A stretch of 64,000 nt of DNA from NCBI GenBank assembly GCA_014843695.1, contig CM026390.1:59054057-59118056 (forward strand). The letters are read 5' to 3'. The position numbers and the translations under genes are program-made. Under the pieces are notes generated by a model. That model worked only from the letters and a program-made list of their open reading frames with translations, made no database searches and had not been told where the DNA came from. Source of the stretch: Archivesica marissinica. Its lineage: Eukaryota > Mollusca > Bivalvia > Venerida > Vesicomyidae. Shown one piece after another: positions 36,991 through 48,582 of this stretch (positions are counted from its first letter, which is position 1; every line of letters starts with the position of its first letter).

Positions 36991-37276
36991 GTGTGTGTTT
37001 TACGTTTATTTATCGTCGTTACCGGTTGCCCATATGAGCGACGCTTCCTGAAGAGATTGGTCATTTTAGATATTTGGAGGATAGTGCAATGATACAGACA
37101 GAGACCCATTCCAGAGTCTCCTCAGGTTTTTTCCCACGGTGTACAGCACCGACACGAGACCTTGGATTAAAGTCTGAAAAAAACTGTTAATTTTATTAGG
37201 GTCAGACGGGGATCGAACCTGCGACACCTGGATTCCCCAGTCCATATTGTTAACCACTGGACTACCTATCCGTCTG
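36991..37276 (-). mobile_element. SINE-B, minus strand
   Basis: Complete, with small deletions in the middle (about 37130 and 37175). The tail is 'tttatttatcgtcgttacc' at the left, the minus-strand B box is 'caggttcgatcccc', and the head ends 'atccgtctg'. The flanks 'tgttatctca' and 'tgctatctca' suggest a target-site duplication. Confidence 0.85.
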
Positions 37277-37623
37277 TTTGCTATCTCAAATATACACGGA
37301 TTTCCACATTCTAGGCAGACAGTAGCCGCATTCAACATGACTGCCTCCACCTAGCGTTAAGCCGTACCTGTTTCCTCTCAACCTGCCAGTAAAACTCATT
37401 TATCTGCATGGGCTTGTAGCCTTACTGACATTATGTTATTACCTAGCATTATTCTTGTCACTTATGATTAAGATAGCACTCGACAATTATCTTCGTGCAG
37501 CAATAACTGTCTTATTGAATCACAATGAAGCTTCACCTACCATCCACTCATTGCTTTTAAATTTGTTCTTCTCAGAAACGTTAGCGTTCGGAACGTTTGC
37601 GGTTTTTTCCCTCGGAATTTGCA

Positions 37624-37735
37624 GCTTTCACAACATTTCTGTGTTTAGAAAAACGAGTCGTTGTGTTCATATATTCAGAAATGTACTGGTTTTTGTAACC
37701 TGTTTAGAAACTAGGTTTCGCATAAAACTCAATTT
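37624..37735. repeat. Left copy of a direct repeat of about 110 bp that brackets the 23-bp array
   Basis: 'ctttcacaacatttctgtg' ... 'taacctgtttagaaact' ... 'cgcataaaac' recurs on the far side of the array at 38268-38373, in the same order and with about a dozen differences. The two copies look like the ends of one larger tandem unit. Confidence 0.8.
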
Positions 37736-38275
37736 GCTGCTTTCACAAAGCCCAATTTGCTGCTTTCACAAAACACACTTTGCTGCTTTCACAAAGCCCA
37801 ATTTGCTGCTTTCACAAAACCCAATTTGCTGCTTTCACAAAACCCAATTTGCTGCTTTCACAAAACCCACTTTGCTGCTTTCACAAAGCCCAATTTGCTG
37901 CTTTCACAAAACCCAATTTGCTGCTTTCACAAAGCCCAATTTGCTGCTTTCACAAAGCCCAATTTGCTGCTTTCACAAAGCCCAATTTGCTGCTTTCACA
38001 AAGCCCAATTTTCTGCTTTCACAAAACCCAATTTGCTGATTTCACAAAACCCAATTTGCTGCTTTCACAAAACCCACTTTGCTGCTTTCACAAAGCCCAA
38101 TTAGCTGTTTTCACAAAACCCAATTTGCTGCTTTCACAAAGCCCAATTTGCTGCTTTCACAAAGCCCAATGTGCTGCTTTCACAAAGCCCAATTTGCTGC
38201 TTTCACAAAGCCCAATTTGCTGCTTTCACAAAGCCCAATTTGCTGCATTCACAAAACCCAACTTGCTGCTTTCAC
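37731..38275. repeat. 23-bp minisatellite, about 23 copies
   Basis: The unit core is 'cccaatttgctgctttcac' followed by 'aaag' or 'aaac'. These two forms (ending AAAG or AAAC) alternate irregularly. 23 is not a multiple of three, yet all three forward frames are mostly stop-free, giving frames of 87-194 codons with a common C-F-H-K pattern. I regard these as by-products. Confidence 0.93.
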
Positions 38276-38373
38276 AACATTTCTCTGTTTAGAAAACCGA
38301 GTCGTTTTGTTCATGTATTCAGCAACATACTGGTTTCTGTAACCTGTTTAGAAATTACGTTTTGCATAAAACC
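38268..38373. repeat. Right copy of the direct repeat bracketing the 23-bp array
   Basis: See the copy at 37624. Here it reads 'ctttcacaacatttctctg' ... 'taacctgtttagaaatt' ... 'tgcataaaacccaa'. Confidence 0.8.
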
Positions 38374-38627
38374 CAATATGCATCACGTGTAAATCACCAT
38401 TAATTCGACATCATAAAACGCCAATTATACCGATAACCACGATCAATCCCATGTCATCAATCACCGGATAGCGTGGTTAAGATCTGATATGTTACTGCAC
38501 ACATACTTAGTCCAGTGAATTCTGATTAGTTAGCTTGATTATAATCGAGACTTTGTGCCTCGTGTTCAGGTTAAAACAATGAGTCAGATGCAATTCTAAT
38601 AATAATTCATTAAAGTATTCATCATCA

Positions 38628-40467
38628 TCAATCCTCTTCACCCTGGTTGGGGTATAGGGCCTTCACCACTGCTCTCCACTTGGACCGGTCCGTTGCTGCT
38701 GCTTTGGCTTCCCCCCAGGACATCCTGCTTCGGCGCAGCTCACTGTCCAGAGTCCTTCGCCATGTCGTAACTGGTCGACCTCTTTTCCGTGTGCCCTGTG
38801 GATTCCAATCCAGTGCTTGGCGTGCTATGTTGGGGCTGGTCTCGTCGTAGAGTGTGCCCTATCCACCGCCACTTCCTCTGTGTGATAGAGTCTGTGATGG
38901 GGTCCTGTCTTGTTTGCCGCCACAACTCCTGGTTGGTGATCTTTTCTGGCCATCTGATGTGTAGGATCTGTCTGAGGCAGTTGTTGATGAATACCTGTAG
39001 TTTGTGGTCAAGGCCCTCGGTGCGTCTCCAGGTCTCAGCTCCGTACAAGAGGACTGTCTTAACATTCGTCTCAAACAGTTTGAGCTTTGTCTTGAGGTGG
39101 ATGTTATTGTTGTTCCATACTGGCTTCAACGTCACAAAGGCATGTCGTGCTTTCCCAATACGGGCTTGGATGTCTTCTTCTGTTCCCCCCGTTTTGCTGA
39201 TGACACTGCCGAGGTAGGTGAAGGAGTCAACATTATCGATTGGATGGCCATCTATCTGAATGGGTATGTTCCTTGCCGCGTTTACCCTGAGGCACTTGGT
39301 CTTCTTAATGTTGATCTCCAGCCCTGTAGTCTTCGCAACTGTGTGTAAGCGTTCTGACTTATGTTGCATGTGTTGGTGTGTGTGGGACAGGAGGCCTATA
39401 TCGTCCGCAAAGTCGAGGTCCTCCAACTTCTCTGTAAGTGTCCACTGTATTCCTCTTGGTCTGTCTACTGTCGTTCTCATTATCCAGTCCAGTACGACGG
39501 AGAAAATGAGAGGCGAGAGCATACAGCCCTGACGGACGCCGGTGCTGACAGGAAATGGCTGTGAAAGGTTCATGTCATGGATCACATGGCAAGTGGTGTT
39601 GTTGTACAGGCTCCGAATAATGTTGATGATCTTTCCTGGTATGCCGTAGTGCCCGAGGATGCTCCATATGACGTCTCTATCAATCGTGTCAAACGCTTTC
39701 TTGAAATCGATGAAGTTGATGTAGATTGGAGACTGCCATTCGATGGACTGTTCAACGATGATGCGGAGTGTTGCTATCTGATCCGTGCATGATCTTCCTG
39801 CCCTGAATCCTGCCTGTTCTTCCCTCAGCTTGGCGTTCACTGCATTCTTGATCCTTTCTAGTAGGAGTCTTGTGAGGACTTTACTTGGGATAGACAGTAG
39901 CTGGATGCCCCTCCAATTCTGGCAGTTGCTGAGGTCACCCTTCGTGGGTAGCTTGACGATGTGCCCTACTCTCCATTCTTCTGGAACCACTTCTTCATCC
40001 CAGACTTGCTGTAGAAGGTCTAGTAGTAGTGCTGCTGTGGTCTCAGTCGATGCCTTCAGTGCTTCTGGTGGGATGTTGTCTGGCCCCGGTGCTTTCCCAT
40101 TTTTGATCTTGTTGATGGCCCTTGTCACTTCATTCCTTGTGATCTGTCCCATCTCTACTTCCAGTTCTGGTCCGTCTGCTATGTCTGGTGGGTTGGTCAC
40201 AGGTGTACCGCTGAGTAGTTCCTGGAAATGATCCTTCCACCTTGTCATCTGGTCTTCTGGTTTGGAGAGGGTGTTACCATCAACGTCCTTCACTGGTTTG
40301 TTGGGGTTGCTCCTTCTGCCGGAAAGTTGTCTAGTTATGCTGTATAGGGTCTTCATGTCGTTGTGGTATGCTGCTTCCTGTGCTTGTCCAGCCAGCTTGT
40401 CTACCTGATCCCGTTTGTCTTGTCGTGCGCTCTTCTTGACTTCTTTGTTCTTGGTACTGTATTCTCC
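38628..40467 (-). pseudogene. LINE reverse transcriptase region, one frameshift near its end
   Basis: Continues in the same frame as the endonuclease part after its stop; the first internal Met is at 40356. Counting from that Met: a Lys-Asn-Gly-Lys-Ala-Pro-Gly block (85-91), NWRGIQLLS (147-155), motif A with FIDFKKAFD (catalytic Asp 217), motif B GVRQGC (273-278), motif C FADD (316-319), a KKTK block (351-354) and FTYLG (379-383). The C-terminal region has LLYGAETW (437-443) and WRWIGH (496-501). These are all expected in non-LTR reverse transcriptases, so the catalytic residues are intact. Near 38818-38825 one extra base shifts the frame and the open frame ends at 38740. The correct continuation (GRP-type basic block, then about 60 residues) is readable in another frame to the TGA at 38628-38630. 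Confidence 0.9.
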
Positions 40468-41592
40468 CTAGATGTTCTGTTTCTGTGCTCTGGTTTTCGC
40501 CTGCTTCAGTCGGTGCCGAATTTCTCTTCTTTCTTCAATGATCTGGATGGTGTGGTCTGTGAGCCAGGTCTTGTACTTCTTCGTTCTAAATCCCAGCTTC
40601 TCTTCGCATGTCGTTGTGAAAGAGCATTTGACGCGGTCCCACTTCTTTTCCAACGATCCGTCTTCTAAGTCGGCTAGGGCCTGAAACCTGTTGCCGAGGG
40701 CGATGGCGAACTCTTGCTGTTGCTCTGCTGCCTTCAGTTTGGATGTGGCGTATCGCTTGTTCTGCTGGATACCCGTCTTTCTTGCACTGGCAATTCTGAC
40801 TTGTAGTTTGGCGATGACTAGTTCATGGTCGGAACCTGCATCAGCTCCTCGATACGCTCTGACATCCGTGAGGGTCCTCCTCCATCTTCTGGAGATAGTG
40901 ACATGGTCGATCTGGTTTGCTGTTGCCTGGTCGGGTGATGTCCATGTGGTCTTGTGAATGATGCGATGTTTAAAGATAGTTCCACCGATGACAAGATCAT
41001 TTAGCCCACAGAAGTTGACGAAGAGTTCCCCATTTTCATTCGTGGTCCCGAGTCCCTCCTTTCCCATGACGGTCTCTCTACCAGTGTTGGTTCCTCCAAC
41101 TTTCGCATTCATGTCACCCATAACAATGGTGATGTCCCTCTTGTGCACCCTGTCTAACACTCCTTGAAGCTGCTGGTAGAAGTCTTTGGTGTCCATGTCT
41201 GCAGCGTTGGTTGGTGCGTAGCACTGGACGATGGTAACTTCTTGAAATTTAGAGTGAAATCTGGCGGTCAGTAGTCTGTCACTTATTGGTTCCCATTCCA
41301 AAAGACATTTGTGCGCTTTCTTGGTAAGCATGAGTCCAACTCCGTTGCGATGTGCATCGTTCTCATTTGCTGGTCCAGAGTATAGAAGCGTGTGTCCTGT
41401 TGCCAAAGTAACCTTTCCTGCTGTGGTCCAACGTACCTCACTTAGTCCTAACATATCTATTTTATATCTATCCATCTCTCTGGACACCTGAGCCGCTTTT
41501 CCCGTTTCGTATAGTGTTCTTACATTCCAAAATCCGATCCGTGAGACGTTCTTAGGGGAAAGAAGATTTGTCCACAGATTGCTCTGTTTCAT
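40468..41592 (-). pseudogene. LINE endonuclease domain, ends at an in-frame TAG
   Basis: 374 codons from ATG 41592 to a TAG at 40468-40470, in the same frame as the reverse transcriptase that follows, so this is a nonsense change within one long ORF. It is an APE-type endonuclease that nicks the target to prime reverse transcription. Visible residues: GFWNVRT (Asn 23), SEVRW (catalytic Glu 52), CYAPTN (124-129), GDMNAKVG (Asp 160, Asn 162), NQIDH (226-230) and SDH (254-256). From about residue 265 to the stop is a basic linker. The start is chosen because it precedes the conserved block by 16 residues and no better Met lies upstream. Possible alternatives are a host EEP-domain protein, but the linkage to RT excludes this. 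Confidence 0.9.
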
Positions 41593-41763
41593 GCGCTCTC
41601 CTCTTGGTCGATACCGTAAATCCTCCGTAGTAGTTGCTGTAGTGTTGGTTTCTGTAGCGAGTTGTTGTTTTACGCGGTAGGGGTGCTGGCCCTACGCACA
41701 ACCTTCCTCCTTTCTCAGTCGGGCTTAGGACCGTCCATGGCGGAGTTCATTAAAGTATTAGTT

Positions 41764-41980
41764 TATACAAATGTTTTCGCTCGATTGCGAAACAAGCTCT
41801 TACAACTTAATATATTAATCACTCGCGAGACCTCATTCCTGGTGGAATCTATCGCCACGGGGTAGAGAGAAGAGGTATGCGGAATTTAAATGCCTTGCCT
41901 AAGGGCACAATCGTAACGGCTCAAGCGGAATGAACATGGAGCGAAGGCACTAATACTGCGTGCGCCATCACGACTTCCAA
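41764..41980 (-). mobile_element. SINE-A, minus strand, sharing a target site with the LINE
   Basis: The tail is at the left (tttatacaaatgttttcgc), the body in the middle (gccttgcctaagggcac) and the damaged head at the right (gccatcacgacttcc). It is flanked by 'attaaagtattagtt' at 41749-41763 and 41981-41995, a perfect 15-bp duplication that overlaps the LINE's own duplication. Confidence 0.88.
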
Positions 41981-41995
41981 ATTAAAGTATTAGTT

Positions 41996-42759
41996 AGTAC
42001 GTTTTCGTACTCAGTGTTACATCGTATAGCAGAGTACCTGTGTCATAGCGTTATGGTATTACACAACTGTTTTGAATGCACGAGTGATTCGAGCAATATT
42101 TATAATTAGTAGTAAACATAAATCAGTTCTAACGATTCACTCTAAGCGACGACATCGTAAAATTTAAATACAGTACATTTGCCTGCTTGAGAGTATTTGT
42201 TTTTTGTTGAATTTTGACAGCAACTATTTAGGTAAAATTGTATGCTGCGAAAGTTCATTTCGAGCATTTTGATGGAGATACATATTACGAGGTTCGGTGT
42301 GAAACACCTGAGATACATTGGATGCAGTGTTCATGAGATTGATTTACATTATAATGATCTCTTTACCTCTGGTTTTACGATTGTCCCGTTTATTGTGTCG
42401 TGGTTTTTCATATATTTGACTTGATCACATAAATTTACATGTGTTCAGTGTAATACAGCCATTACATAATTTTGTTTATATCAACACACGTGTAATAACA
42501 CCTGGAAGGATTCTGATTGGCTGCGACTTTTGACATATTCACATATAGTTTGCATCTTTACAGTCCAAAATCAAAAAAATGATTTGGCTGTTTGATTGTT
42601 TGGTTATCGAGGACTATTTTTCTATAGCGTACGAATACACGTTACTGATATCCTTGAGATGTAATACGGCTCAACGTATACAAGCAATCAGAAAAGTTTC
42701 TTTTTTCAACCACATGGTTACTGACACAATGTTAATGTGATAGAAAGCTACGAACTAGT
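41996..42759. other. Unique AT-rich DNA, nothing recognised
   Basis: A 60-codon frame at 42242-42424 has no motif. No repeats were seen before the 49-bp array begins. Confidence 0.4.
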
Positions 42760-45700
42760 CCCATTAACAACCATGATATAGTACTATATGTGTCTGTTAT
42801 GAACTCATCCCATTAACAACCATGCGATAGTACTATACGTGTCTGTTATGAACTAGTCCCATTAACAACCATGCGATAGTACTATATGTGTCTGCTATGA
42901 ACTCGTCCCATTAACAACCATGCGATAGTACTATACATGTCTGCTATGAACTCATCCCATTAACATCCAAGAGATAGTACTATACGTGTCTGTTATGAAC
43001 TCGTCCCATTAACAACCGTGAGATAGTACTATAAATGTCTGCTATGAACTAGTCCCATTAACAACCATGAGATAGTACTATGCGTGTCTGCTATGAACTA
43101 GTCACATTAACAAACATGAGATAGTACTATGCGTGTCTGCTATGAACTAGTCACATTAACAACCATGCGATAGTACTATGCGTGTCTGTTATGAACTCGT
43201 CCCATTAACATCCATGCGATAGTACTATGCGTGTCTGTTATGAACTCGTCCCATTAACATCCATGCGATAGTACTATATGTGTCTGTTATGAACTCGTCC
43301 CATTAACAACCATGAGATAGTACTATATGTGTCTGCTATGAACTCGTCCCATTAACATCCAAGAGATAGTACTATATGTGTCTATTATGAACTCGTCCCA
43401 TTAACAACCATGCGATAGTACTATACGTGTCTGTTATGAACTCGTCCCATTAACAACCATGAGCTAGTACTATACGTGTCTGTTATGAACTCGTCCCATT
43501 AACAACCATGAGATAGTACTATATGTGTCTGCTATGAACTCGTCCCATTAACGAACATGCGATAGTACAATGCGTGTCTGTTATGAACTTGTCCCATTAA
43601 CAACCATGAGATAGTACTATATATGTCTGTTATGAACTAGTCCCATTAACAACCATGAGCTAGTACTATACGTGTCTGTTATGAACTCGTCCCATTAACA
43701 ACCATGAGCTAGTAATATACGTGTCTGCTATGAACTCGTCCCATTAACAACCATGAGATAGTACTATATGTGTCTGCTATGAACTCGTCCCATTAACAAC
43801 CATGAGATAGTACTATGCGTGTCTGCTATGAACTAGTCACATTAACAACCATGCGATAGTACTATGCGTGTCTGTTATGAACTCGTCCCATTAACATCCA
43901 TGCGATAGTACTATGCGTGTCTGTTATGAACTCGTCCCATTAACATCCATGCGATAGTACTATATGTGTCTGTTATGAACTCGTCCCATTAACAACCATG
44001 AGATAGTACTATATGTGTCTGCTATGAACTCGTCCCATTAACAACCATGAGATAGTACTATACATGTCTGTTATGAACTAGTCCCATTAACAACCATGAG
44101 ATAGTACTATATATGTCTGTTATGAACTAGTCCCATTAACAACCATGAGCTAGTACTATACGTGTCTGTTATGAACTCGTCCCATTAACAACCATGAGCT
44201 AGTAATATACGTGTCTGCTATGAACTCGTCCCATTAACAACCATGATGATAGTACTATATGTGTCTGCTATGAACTCGTCCCATTAACAACCATGAGATA
44301 GTACTATGCGTGTCTGCTATGAACTAGTCACATTAACAACCATGCGATAGTACTATGCGTGTCTGTTATGAACTCGTCCCATTAACATCCATGCGATAGT
44401 ACTATGCGTGTCTGTTATGAACTCGTCCCATTAACATCCATGCGATAGTACTATATGTGTCTGTTATGAACTCGTCCCATTAACAACCATGATATAGTAC
44501 TATATGTGTCTGCTATGAACTCGTCCCATTAACATCCAAGAGATAGTACTATATGTGTCTATTATGAACTCATCCCATTAACAACCATGAGATAGTACTA
44601 TACGTGTCTGTTATGAACTCGTCCCATTAACAACCACGAGCTAGTACTATACGTGTCTGTTATGAACTCGTCCCATTAACAACCATGAGCTAGTAATATA
44701 CGTGTCTGCTATGAACTCGTCCCATTAACAACCATGAGATAGTACTATATGTGTCTGCTATGAACTCGTCCCATTAACAACCATGCGATAGTACAATGCG
44801 TGTCTGTTATGAACTCGTCCCATTAACAACCATGAGATAGTACTATATGTGTCTGTTATGAACTTGTCCCATTAACATCCAAGAGATAGTACTATACATG
44901 TCTGTTATGAACTAGTCCCATTAACATCCATGAGCTAGTACTATATGTGTCTGTTATGAACTAGTCCCATTAACAACCATGAGATAGTACTATACATGTC
45001 TGTTATGAACTAGTCCCATTAACAACCATGAGATAGTACTATATATGTCTGTTATGAACTAGTCCCATTAACAACCATGATATAGTACTATACATGTCTG
45101 CTATGAACTCGTCCCATTAACAACCATGAGATAGTACTATACATGTCTGTTATGAACTAGTCCCATTAACAACCATGAGATAGTACTATACGTGTCTGTT
45201 ATGAACTAGTCCCATTAACAACCATGCTATAGAACTATACATGTCTGCTATGAACTAGTCCCATTAACAACCAGGAGATAGTACTATACATGTCTGTTAT
45301 GAACTCGTCCCATTAACATCCAAAATATACTATACGTGTCTGTTATGAACTAGTCCCATTATCAACCATGCGATAGTACTATAAGTGTCTGCTATGAACT
45401 AGTCCCATTAACAACCATGCGATAGTACTATACGTGTCTGCTATGAACTAGTCCCATTAACAACCATGTGATAGTACTATACGTGTCTGCTATGCACTAG
45501 TCCCATTAACAACCATGCGATAGTAATATACGTGTCTGTTATGAACTAGTCCCATTAACAACCATGCGATAGTACTATACGTGTCTGTTATGAACTAGTC
45601 CCATTAACAACCATGCGATAGTACTATACGTGTCTGCTATGAACTAGTCACATTAACAACCATGCGATAGTACTATACGTGTCTGCTATGAACTAGTCCC

Positions 45701-46005
45701 ATTAACAACCATGCGATAGTACTATTCGTGTCATTTATGAACTAGTCCCATTAACAACCATGCGATAGTACTATACGTGTCTGCTATGAACTAGTCCCAT
45801 TAACAACCATGCGATAGTACTGTTCATGTCTGCTATGAACTAGTCCCATTAACAACCATGCGATAGTACTATGCGTGTCTGCTATGTACTAGTCCCATTA
45901 ACAACCATGCGATAGTACTATACATGTCTGCTATGAACCAGTCCCATTAACAACCATGCGATAGTACTATACGTGTCTGTTATGAACTGGTCCCATTAAC
46001 AACCT
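42760..46005. repeat. 49-bp minisatellite with a 490-bp higher-order repeat
   Basis: About 66 units carrying 'gatagtactatacgtgtctg' and 'ttatgaactagtcccatta'. 49 is not a multiple of three and each unit brings stops, so no long frame appears. The variant 'agtaatatac' lies at 43711, 44201 and about 44692, and neighbouring variants follow in the same order, which gives a ten-unit (490-bp) higher-order period repeated about three times. Units right of 45330 follow a simpler, more uniform pattern (ccatgcgatag). Confidence 0.95.
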
Positions 46006-47330
46006 CGAGGGGCACCGTAATGCCGTGCCTACAATACTGCTCGAGAGGGACCCCACACCAATTGTAGCCGGAGAGTCAACATAAGCCGTTGGTGCGACTT
46101 TAATCCCCCTCGCCATCGCCATTGTGGTATTAAACAAAATTCGTCTTTCCTCAAGTTTGCTAGAGTGGAATAAAACTGGGAAGCTGTTACGACTAATTTT
46201 GGGATTTAGTGAAAGACTGTACAGTACCGCCCTAAGGCATGCAGGAATTTGCGTTTGGTATGCATTTCGTTTCACCCTTTAGTGTTTCAGTTTTTGCTGT
46301 TTGTAATTAGACAAAGCGAATGACGTATATTATTACCACGTTGAAACATTAATTCTTATCTAAGCGGACATTTATTGCCACAGAACGGCTGAAAGGTGAA
46401 AGATGAGTAGTGCTCGGATGTCATGGCACAATCGGATAATGGAAAACAGGTAGTTTGTGTTACATTTATTGCGCAGTCGTGGAGAAAGCTACTTTATGTG
46501 ACCATAAATATGCTTGTCGCATTAAGAAGAAGTTACTTGAGAAATGTGAGGCGGATGGTAATAAAGTTTGCGAGTAGCTGAGGGAAGGTGAAGTCGTAAA
46601 GTGGGCATGATGACGCCGGAACAAATAGGCATCACATGACGAAAAGCTTTCCCGTAAACATTTTGGAGAACTACTGTATAAATAACCATGCAATGTTGAC
46701 ATCAAATTCAAAACAACAAACAGAATAGAACACATATATTGATATTGCTGTTTAAATAACAATGTGCTTAATTCTCAGTTCTTCGAAACACATGATAATT
46801 CCAGAAAACATTTCAGATGACTCCGTCTGAACAAAAACATGGAATAAACGAAACATTCTTAGCGTATCTTGCACCACCCGTGTACATTTTATATTTTCAT
46901 TTTTTCGTAGCTTATCAGAAACAGCCTTCATTAGAAAGACTTCAAACGAAATAAAAGACCTTTTATCAAAATGCACAGTGCGAAATTAATTCGCAGACCA
47001 TCAAAAGAGACTTTTACATGGCGCTAATTATCATAAAATAACATGAAATTACAAAACTGCGTTTTGAAAATGATGTTCACGAGATAATTTAGATAAATAG
47101 ATAGATTATTCTATCCAGAAAATTGAACACTTGAAAGATGTTTTTGTTTATATCAACGATACCCACAATTATAATTCTGCGGGGCACTTACTAATGCGCC
47201 TTTTCAATAGTTCAGGGCTTGTTTTAATCGGAATGTCATATGGTGGAGTATCATTATAATTCGACATTCTTAATGTAAGCAATGAAAATAAACGAAGCAT
47301 TTACATTACAATTGTAAAGGAGGAATACGT
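46006..47330. other. Unique AT-rich DNA, no gene recognised
   Basis: Three minus-strand frames of 74 to 102 codons (45967-46275, 46466-46762, 46752-46976) have no motif I recognise. The first starts outside the array but runs into it. No tRNA boxes were seen. Confidence 0.4.
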
Positions 47331-47334
47331 TTAA

Positions 47335-47641
47335 AGCGACATTACATCGCAAACAGCATATAAAATGCATTTTTCACGTATAAATGCATTTCTACCTTAA
47401 ATTATTTCGAACACTAACATTGAATCAATAAACAGTGTTTTTATATAACGATAAATATGTACCATATATCATGTTATTCAGGATACACACGCTGTATTAC
47501 GCATGGATATCGACCCTGTTTACATTATTTTGCTATGTAAACAAACCGCTTATACGATGAAATACTCTGGAAAAAAATTATACCATATAATAGGAAATTA
47601 CATTCATCAGAAAGCTGCATTTTCATTGATGTAGTGTCGCT
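47335..47641. mobile_element. TTAA-flanked MITE, intact copy
   Basis: TTAA at 47331-47334 and 47642-47645. The ends read 'agcgacattacatc' and 'gatgtagtgtcgct', an inverted repeat with one mismatch. It is 307 bp, AT-rich and non-coding. A decayed relative borders the 24-bp array at 13280. Confidence 0.72.
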
Positions 47642-47715
47642 TTAAAGCAAATGCCATCGGCTGCATAGAACAAAAATGCATAATGTACTAGTAAAAAAAC
47701 ACATACAGTGCTATA

Positions 47716-47989
47716 CAGTCAAACCTGTCTTAAGCAGCCAGCCAAGGGAATGGCAGAAAGTGGCTGCTTAGCACAGGTGGCTACTTAATAGAAGTCACAT
47801 GTATTAGTAATCGTTGTCATATTGGGAATCAACTAACTGGCTGCTTAATACAGGTTATCGGCTTAATACAGGTTGTCTGCTTAATAGATGTCAAATGTAT
47901 AATAAAACAACATATTGGGAATCTGCTAAATGGCTGCTTAATACAGATTGTCTGCTTAATAGAGGTGATCACTGACACAGGTTTGACTG
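47716..47989. mobile_element. TA-MITE family 1, longest copy
   Basis: TA at 47714-47715 and 47990-47991, with ends 'cagtcaaacctgt' and 'acaggtttgactg'. The interior contains at least six 'ggctgctta' or 'gtctgctta' blocks, more than in the other copies, so the element's core has itself been tandemly duplicated. Confidence 0.82.
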
Positions 47990-48172
47990 TATTATGAATG
48001 CGATTAAATGGAAAGTGTTGTCATACATAATGAAGCATTTAAATTGCCCAGTTTCTCTGTTGATATATTTCTTATTTTTAACTTTTAAAATCAAATGTGT
48101 TTTCTTTAAATAACAAGAACAACTATTATAATTATATAAATATGTAACAGAAGGACGATTGAAAATTCACTT

Positions 48173-48540
48173 TGCATAATACACACTCGGATAGTGTATT
48201 GAGTTAATGCATATAAATTATAACGTGCATACTTTAGTAATTAAATGCAAACATGTTGACAATAACATGAAACCATGTCCAACATAATAGTATATACCAC
48301 ATCCCTGCTGGAACATGAAATCATATGGGAACCAACTATTGTTGCAGAATTTCAACTACGTAAATAGATTGACCTGGCCAGTTCTGGGTTCCAGCTCACG
48401 CCTGTATTTCTATGCGCACACCTGTGAAAGCTTGGAACTAGTTCCCTGAAAACAATTGGACAATTTTAATACCTATAATACGAATACATAGCAGTATTTC
48501 TTATCACATAAATTCCCATTCGTCCAGAAAATATAGCCCC
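48173..48540. repeat. Dispersed repeat, copy 1
   Basis: Colinear with 62146-62570 over about 365 bp. Shared stretches include 'cacactcggatagtgtatt', 'gttgcagaatttcaac', 'gtaaatagattgacctggc', 'gtgaaagcttggaactagtt' and 'cataaattcccattcgt'. There is no frame, tRNA head or clear terminal repeat. It could be an unclassified transposon or a segmental duplication. Confidence 0.75.
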
Positions 48541-48582
48541 GTACATGAATATAGCTTTACATAACTTCATTTGGGAGAGTTT

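Larger units (their letters stand above)
38620..41745 (-). mobile_element. Near-complete RTE-like non-LTR retrotransposon (LINE)
   Basis: A 3126-bp element on the minus strand, flanked by the 14-bp duplication 'ttcattaaagtatt' (38606-38619 and 41746-41759). It has a 5' leader of about 150 bases, one reading frame for endonuclease plus reverse transcriptase, and practically no 3' UTR. The native stop codon is the first TGA of a TGATGATGATG tail that ends the element. A short trimer-repeat tail and an N-terminal apurinic-type endonuclease fit the RTE group. I give that clade as likely, not certain, because motif C is FADD instead of the usual YADD. The clean ends and duplication point to a fairly recent insertion. 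Confidence 0.9.
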
